Source of the DNA: Lutjanus erythropterus
Lineage: Eukaryota > Chordata > Actinopteri > Lutjaniformes > Lutjanidae
Assembly (NCBI GenBank): GCA_020091685.1
Contig: CM034613.1
Coordinates: 14,900,932 to 14,964,931, forward strand
Reading direction: 5' to 3'
Length of the DNA stretch: 64,000 nucleotides
Positions within the stretch are counted from its first letter, which is position 1. Each line of letters begins with the position of its first letter. Positions 57,691-64,000 of the stretch are shown in pieces. A program made the position numbers and the translations under genes. Below the pieces are notes generated by a model. It was not told the origin of the DNA. It saw only the letters and a list, made by a program, of their open reading frames with translations, and did no database searches.

Positions 57691-58918
57691 TTGAAAAACA
57701 GTAACTTAGTCCCTCTCTGAGTGAAATAACTTGTGAAGGCCAAGCTCCAAGTTAAGAAGTGAGAATTCCCACACAGCTCTCAGTTCATATGGTGAACTTA
57801 ATATTTGATCACAGTTGATGGTGAAATCTCTAAAAACTGTTGATGAGGGCATTCTTTAACTCCAATATCTACAAGGCATTAATACCAATGTCTTCAGGGG
57901 TTATCTATCTGTATGTCTGGATTTCATCTGGTCTTAGGAAATAATCTGAGAAGGAGTGTTTTTGCAGACCAAAGGCCTTTTTACTTTTTTTTTTTCATTT
58001 CCACCCACTTTGCCACATATAATGGCCCTCATTCATCAGGATATTGTACGCTCGAATTGGAAGTTTTTCTACATTTACTTCACAGTAAAGTCGATATTTC
58101 TCAATAACTACCTTGTTGTAGCAATCTCATTTCAGCTCAGGAAATATAATACTTATTTCAAAGACCTAAATATTTGTATTGCACATTAAAACTATTGAAA
58201 TTACACAAATATTTCCCTCTGTGTCGTGCCAAAACATGCTTTTATCACTATTTAAATTAAGAATACATCATGGAATTCTTTTATTTAATTTTCAAACTGC
58301 ACCAGCATGTTTGCAGAGGAAGCTCTAACATCTGAGGCTAAAGAATTACCGTGGCATTCATGAGTCATGTTGTCCAAAAGTCAAACCTGACAGGGGCCTG
58401 GACACATTTAATATCATACGCTGCCTCATTCACAAACAATGCTGGTTGTTTAGAACAGGAAAGAGAATTTTTAATTACTGGAAAAGCCATTTGACTCACA
58501 GAATATTTTTGGGTTTGTTAATGTTGATTGGGTGGGAGGCTTAAGGGTGTTTGTATTTTTTTTTAAACCAAATCCAATTTTCATGGGTGGTAGTTAAGTC
58601 AAAGCACCAGAATTGTGCCCACACAAAATAACATCATGGGATATTTAGGCTTTAGGGGTTGAACATATGAACAGTATATAAGAGATAATTATCATCATCA
58701 CCATTACCTAAAGTATCAGTATCATTATCGTCTCTAAGAAGTGTTTACACATAAATGTTCACTTGCAAAAACCCATTTCAAAAATGGTGCCCCAGAAATA
58801 GCCTAAAGCTGCACTATAGAGCAACTCACTAGACCTATTGAGGCCATAAAACTTTTCTTGTTTTATTTAACTCCTGGAAAACATTGCAAGGCTGCAATTG
58901 ATAAGGTTTGATGCATTT
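57691..58918. other. Unique non-coding stretch
   Basis: No gene is supported. Overlapping frames at 57913-58107 and 57956-58189 cross a T run and show no domain. Confidence 0.45.
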
Positions 58919-59400
58919 GAAAGACTTGAGACTTGAATCAGATTTGCCCTCAGCACTCCATGACCGGCTTGAGATCTGCAGTTTCATCCGTTCTATTTTT
59001 TCCACGCTCTGCAAGGGAATATGGCATGGAAAACTATGATAATCTCCTACAAACAATATAAATTCACTTCTGATGTGTTAAGCTAGGCTACTGCTTGCCT
59101 AAGTTCTGACATGTCATGGGATGTCCTCTAAATCCTTGAGAATTGACCCAAATTTGCCTGATAAAGACATGAAACTTGACATGATCTTGCCCTCTAAAGA
59201 CTTCAGACTTGAGTTGAGTACTTGAGTCAGACTTACTCTTTAAAGACTTGATAATTAACTCGGACTTGCCTTCTAAAGACTTAAGACTTGATTCAAATTT
59301 GCCATCTAAAGACTTGTGCTCTCAAGATTTGAAACTTGAGTTGGTTGTGGTTCAAAAGATGTAAGCCTTGATTTGGACTTTGCTTAAAAGACCTAAAAAC
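58919..59400 (+). repeat. GACTTGAG minisatellite, middle block
   Basis: One isolated unit at 58919-58950, then a gap, then a dense run at about 59160-59400. Units of 35-50 bases have the form CTAAAGACTT-AGACTTGA-TC-GACTTGCCTT. At least seven units are visible, all on the plus strand and all diverged. Confidence 0.75.
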
Positions 59401-60825
59401 AGCTCTGAATTAGATTTGTGTCTATTATCATCCATTTATACAGTATTTCAAAGCAGATCAGTAGTTACTACGGGCTAGATTTGGACTGAGGAAGTCATAA
59501 AACAGATGAAATGTAATGTGCAATGCTCTTTTCACATGTGAAATGCACTAATATAAACAAGTAAAGAATCTAAAAAGTCAAGGGTGTCTGAGACTGATAA
59601 TTCACCACAAATTACAAAGACAAATTTCTGCAGGGGCTTTCTGGCAGAAAGCCCTGAAGGCTGTCTTCTCCCAACTTCTCCAGTGTCGCAGCAATGACAC
59701 ATGACACAAAAGTATATTTTCACCTCGTCAATTCACACTGTTCTATAATTGTGCAGGAAGTCTGAGAGAGGTTTGACGTCATTGAATCAGAATTTCTTTT
59801 GTAAATGCCCAGTGTTACAAACAGTAAAGCAGCAGATCCCACACTGATGTTCTTTTTTTCCTTTGCATCAAAATGACATTTAGACAAGCCGTAGTCATGC
59901 CATGCTGAACAACAAACACCTCGGCCTTTTTATTCAATGCATCTTTTACAGAGACTCGTGCATGAGTCACTTACCTCAGGTCTGAGTCAAATCTAAAGAC
60001 TTTTGAGTTACTTTGCATATGAAATAAACTGAACTTTCCATTTTGTACCTGAATTTTGTATTTTTACTTGAACAGCCAGCAATAAACGACCCAGTTTCAT
60101 TAAATATTCTCTTCCATCATTTCTGCTGTCTTTCCTGGTTATGAATCAAACGATGCACAGACATCTTATTCCAGAAAAACATTTACAACTTGATCCAGCA
60201 GCGCACCCACTTTTCGTTGTTATTTGGCAGTTGCAGGTGTGATGATGCTCAGAGTGGAGGCATACATACAGTAGATGTCTGCCTCAGGCAATGAATGAGC
60301 AAGTCAAGTACAAGTGGAGATGCACATTTCTCCTGCAGTCCCCCTGAGGGCAAAGAATTGGTCAGTGCCACAAAAAGGATTGAGGTCCCTTATTTTCTGA
60401 TGAGATTTTCTTAAAATCTAGCAACAGCTCAGTCAAAACCTCAAACTTTTTCTGACAGGCATCAGGGGTGATGCAAGGACGCTGGAAGCTGAATGGGCTC
60501 CATGCAAAATGGGGAAAGAAAACAAGACCCATAAATGTCAGATTCCTAGAGATATCTGATATATCCTGGCGCTGCAATCTGTTTCCTGGTGCGGCTGTGT
60601 CATCCAATAGAAATACTGTAGGTCGTCTCAAATGAAAGCGATGTCGGTTCGTGTGGGCTCGGAGATTGGAAACGGAGACAAAGGGACATGGAGCGCCTGT
60701 GTGTGTGTGTGCTTGCAAAAGAGAAGAAAAGTAGAAAAATAATACAAGACACACTGTTGTCTTCTACTGGCAGAGATGAGAGAACAGTTATAACACAGGC
60801 AGGACGAAGTATATTTTGACATGCT
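59401..60825. other. Unique non-coding block
   Basis: About 1.4 kb with no supported gene. A stray GACTTGAG-like unit (CAAATCTAAAGACTTTTGAG) is at 59988-60007. The 130-codon minus-strand frame at 60362-60754 overlaps another minus-strand frame in a different register and has no recognised domain. Confidence 0.45.
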
Positions 60826-61704
60826 CAAAAGAATATTTTCAGCACTGAGGTATCCAAGGCTGCAATGAAAACCCTGTTCTTTCTGGCATCACACAAAACA
60901 GCTGTAGCTCCCTTTGACCTTTGAGCACTACATTTTTCAAGGTCATCAATGTGTGCACAATACCTGGCGCTTCTATTAGCACTTTAAAGACTTGAGTCTT
61001 GACTTGGGCTTCCCCTCTTAAGACTTGAGACTGGACTTGGACTTTCTTTCTAAACTTGCCCTTTAAAGACTTGAGACTTGACTTGGACACATTGTCTAAA
61101 GACTTGAAATTGCTTTTTAAAGACTTGAGAATTGAGTTGGACATGGTTGGACACACTCTAAAGATTATTTTCAGCACTGTGGTATCCAAGGCTACAACAA
61201 AAACCAATTTCATCACAGCCTGGGACTTGCCCTTTTAAAGATTTTAGACTTATCTCAGACTGGAGATTTGACTTGAACCCAACCCTTAAAGACTCTAGAC
61301 ATAACACAGACATGCCTTTCTAAGACTTGAGACTCGACATGGACATGGTTGAACACCTCAGAAGAATATTTTCAGCACTGAAGTATCCAAAGCTACAACC
61401 AAACCCCTTTTCATGCTGACATCTCAAAACACTACAGCGTCAGAGACTTGAGACTTGATTTGGCCTTGCCCTTTAAAGACTTGTGACTTGACTCGGACTT
61501 GCCTTCTAAAGGCATAAGACTTGAGCAGGACTTGGTGGGACGCAGTCAAAAGAGTATGTCCAAGACTGAGGTATCTTAGGTTACAACGAAAGCCTTTTTC
61601 ATACGGACATCACGCAACACAACAGCTTTAGCTCTCTTTGACCTGTTAGCACTCCATTGTTCAAGGTCATCAACGTGTGCATAATATCTGGCGCTTCTAT
61701 TAGC
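60826..61704 (+). repeat. Higher-order repeat: amplified core plus GACTTGAG units
   Basis: A core starting TCAAAAGAATATTTTCAGCA (60826) with CTGAGGTATCCAAGGCTGC recurs at about 61153 (CTAAAGATTATTTTCAGCAC), 61358 (CAGAAGAATATTTTCAGCAC) and 61547 (CAAAAGAGTATGTCCAAGAC). The first and last copies are long. Their last 44 bases (60937-60980 and 61661-61704) differ at only three sites, all transitions. The two middle copies are short. GACTTGAG minisatellite units fill the gaps (60981-61152, 61215-61348, 61441-61545). A minus-strand frame through this (KSLKS-type runs) is translated repeat. Confidence 0.8.
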
Positions 61705-64000
61705 TCCTGAAGCGGCGTTTCTCCCCATCAGCGAGTGTGTGAAATATTAAGCAGCAATGGAATTGGACAGGGGCTTTAAACTGCTTTGAGCAGATGCTCT
61801 GTGCTTTTAAGTGCTGAATAATACATTTTGGTTCAATGTCTCTGTCTCCATTAATGCCCCAGCTAAACGCTGCCGGGATTTCACTTCTGCGTTATTATTT
61901 CTCATAAACACTACTCACACCCTGACAATCAAGATACGGCAGCACTCATGCTTGCAGTAACACGCACGCAGACACACACAAATATACATGCATGCATGTG
62001 TGCACACATACGCACAACTGAGTTGTGCTCACGTCGACCATTCCGGTGATAATGCTCTGTTGCAGAGCCAGTCAGGCGGATACCCTGACGGTCAAAATCA
62101 CCTGCAGCCCAAAGGAACATTAAACCTAATTTTAAGAGTAATAGATCTCATCAGTCAGTGAACCTAAAGTATTATACTTCGACACGCATGAGCGCATGGT
62201 CATTAATTCAGTCGTAGTGATACTTTGTCACAAGCACTGACCGCTTGCAATTACAGCACCATCTATAGAATTTGATATATATTTTTAAAGTTTTCCCGTT
62301 TGGTTTAATCATACTTAAAGCTATATTTTCTTTCAGCTTTGCTTGGGTGGTCCTGTGTTACCTGACACATATAATAGACTATTAACTCGTTATTTCTCTT
62401 CTTTTTTGGACGATACGGGAAGGAAACAATTAGAACACTTAAAAAAACATCACACAGGAGTTTCCCAGTCTGTAATCTTTTGTTCAGATAATTTACTTTA
62501 CTTCTTAAAACTATGAGTTTTAGAAGCAAAATTGTATTTTAAGAATTCTTGAGAAAATTCATTCAAGTGAAAGTGAATAATAGTTAATAATTTAATATTT
62601 TCAATTGCAGCTACGGTTGCAAATTCTAAGCACTTTCCTTAATCAGTCATTGGTAACATTAATGAATACTTAATCGATTAATCGTTACTAAAAAATATAA
62701 ACATTTTTCCTCTACCAAACCATATTAAATGCACCTTCCCCCTCCAGCAAAGCTTTGCTTCCAAAAAAATGACATGTAACAATAAAAACTGTTTGAACTA
62801 TGTCTTTAAAAAGCAAAGATTCAAGTTTATCTACAAAAAGAGGAAAAGCAAATTATCTCAACAAAAGATTATAGGTCTGCAAAACCTGTTTTAGTTTATT
62901 TCAAATATAAGATTTTGATTTAAAACTCAAATACTTAATGAAGACAGTTCCTTTGAAATTATGAGTTATTTAAATCTTTTTAAACATTATATTTGACCAG
63001 AAACCTCAGCTTGTCTTGAATTTTTAAGGCAGCCTGGTCAGTAACAGTTTTAAGTTTTTTTATTTATTTGTTTATTTACTTCCACAGTAAAAGCCAGCTT
63101 TTGCTCACAGGGATGTATAATACATCTGTACTTTATCTTATTGCTAGCTGTCACTTTGTCATTCCACACTAATCCTCATCTTACAGGCGCAGTATTTGTT
63201 CTCGTTGGTCACACTGTGCAGCACCTTTCAGCTTTACCCTCTAAAACCCTTTTGTGTGAACCATTTATCATCTAAGTGGATTGACAGAGGAGGGAACACA
63301 TCTCCCGAGCCTTGCTGATGTAGCCGCCTTACTGTTATTCAATTACGGCACAGCTTGCTTCCTGGAGACCGCAAAGGCTAACAAGGCCCTATTCTAGGAA
63401 GTAGGGAGGAGATGATGTGCAGTTATGTCAAGGTTCACTGAGACGCCAACGCTGAGACAGTAACACCCCCACCCCCCCGAACGACATCTCTAATCCTTCA
63501 CCAGCTGGGTTGATCCGTGCCTTGCAGATCGATGGCCATTGACAGGTCTAATTGATTTCTGTGGGAAAGGGATGCAGGCTCATCCAGCTAAAAGCCTGCA
63601 ACCTGCACCAGCGCACACAAACAGCCACGTGAAGATTTGGATGTATGTGCTTCTGCGGCGAGGCGATGCCGGCTGAGTGAAGAAGATCAGGAGGCCAGGG
63701 GAGACCTGAGTAACTAATGGCTGTTCACGCTGCTGATGAAAGTGTGCAAAAGTGTTAAAGCCTGACATTTCTCCCCCTTCCACAGAGGATAAAGATGTAA
63801 TTCAGGACTCGACTGAATGTAAATAGTAGAAAATCAGATCCCCAGATATGAGACCTACATGTGATTTATAAATGAAGGATCTAATCAGAATTTGTCACAG
63901 CTGACCTGACTTAAATTACTGTATCATTCACCAAAGACACAAGCGGGAAGGTTAAAAAGATGAATGCAGCATCTTTTTCTGCTCTTTCGTTATACTTGTG
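61705..64000. other. Unique non-coding block
   Basis: About 2.3 kb with no supported gene. A CA/TG-rich patch with ATGCATGCATG lies at about 61960-62015. About 61720-61900 and 63270-63560 are non-repetitive and not low-complexity, so they are possible conserved non-coding segments, untested. A G/C run (CCCCCACCCCCCC) is near 63465-63478. Confidence 0.4.

Noticed and set aside
60839-61216. Minus-strand frame with repeated KSLKS/KSQV peptides as a repeat protein
   Set aside because: The peptide periodicity is the translation of the GACTTGAG minisatellite; the same minisatellite occurs elsewhere with stops in every frame.

Overview
This window looks like non-coding nuclear DNA of a spiny-rayed (percomorph) teleost fish, either a gene desert or the inside of one or more large introns. 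I found no protein-coding gene, tRNA, rRNA or CRISPR array that I can support. Open frames are short (the longest is 169 codons), overlap on both strands, show no recognisable domain, and many translate repeats. The fish assignment rests on dispersed repeats I recognise from percomorph genomes: fold-back elements with TTAA or GGGAAATAC ends, the GCTAACATG / TTTGCAGG family, hAT-type elements ending in CACCTCTG or ACCACTG, GACTTGAG and GGTTCT minisatellites, a tRNA-derived SINE and a TGTCACGATG-type LTR. No database search was possible, so family links are from memory of consensus patterns and from comparing copies inside the window.

Layout. 0-4 kb: a decayed dispersed repeat (462-696), a GGTTCT/AGAACC minisatellite (1739-2490), a purine-rich tract, and a fold-back element (3464-4013). 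4.5-5.4 kb: an AT-rich segment in three diverged tandem copies. 5.4-15 kb: mostly unique sequence with a minus-strand copy of the GCTAACATG family (8893-9440), small repeats at 9.5 and 12.1 kb, and a second GGTTCT locus (13.6-14.2 kb). 15.3-16.3 kb: a composite of three starts of the GCTAACATG family. 18-25 kb: hAT ends, a solo LTR fossil (21.16-21.6 kb), two AAACT pentanucleotide arrays around a small palindromic element, and a long-arm fold-back element with TTAA at both ends (23827-24965). 25-28.9 kb: two GT microsatellites and a small GTTAGC minisatellite in unique DNA. 28.9-33.3 kb: an array of diverged direct copies of one dispersed element. 33.3-41 kb: mostly unique. 41-47.8 kb: paired dispersed repeats and a SINE nested in an older element. 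48-50 kb: unique, including the best candidate for an exon or conserved non-coding element (48389-48546). 50-57 kb: several inverted-repeat and hAT-like elements. 57.6-61.7 kb: GACTTGAG minisatellites ending in a higher-order repeat (60826-61704) that amplifies a segment carrying nuclear-receptor-like half-sites. 61.7-64 kb: unique.

No genes here work together in any way that can be shown. I did not find a new biological system. The most informative structures are the higher-order repeat at 60.8-61.7 kb, the tandem array at 28.9-33.3 kb, the nested SINE at 47.5 kb, and the open, splice-site-flanked segment at 48.4 kb.
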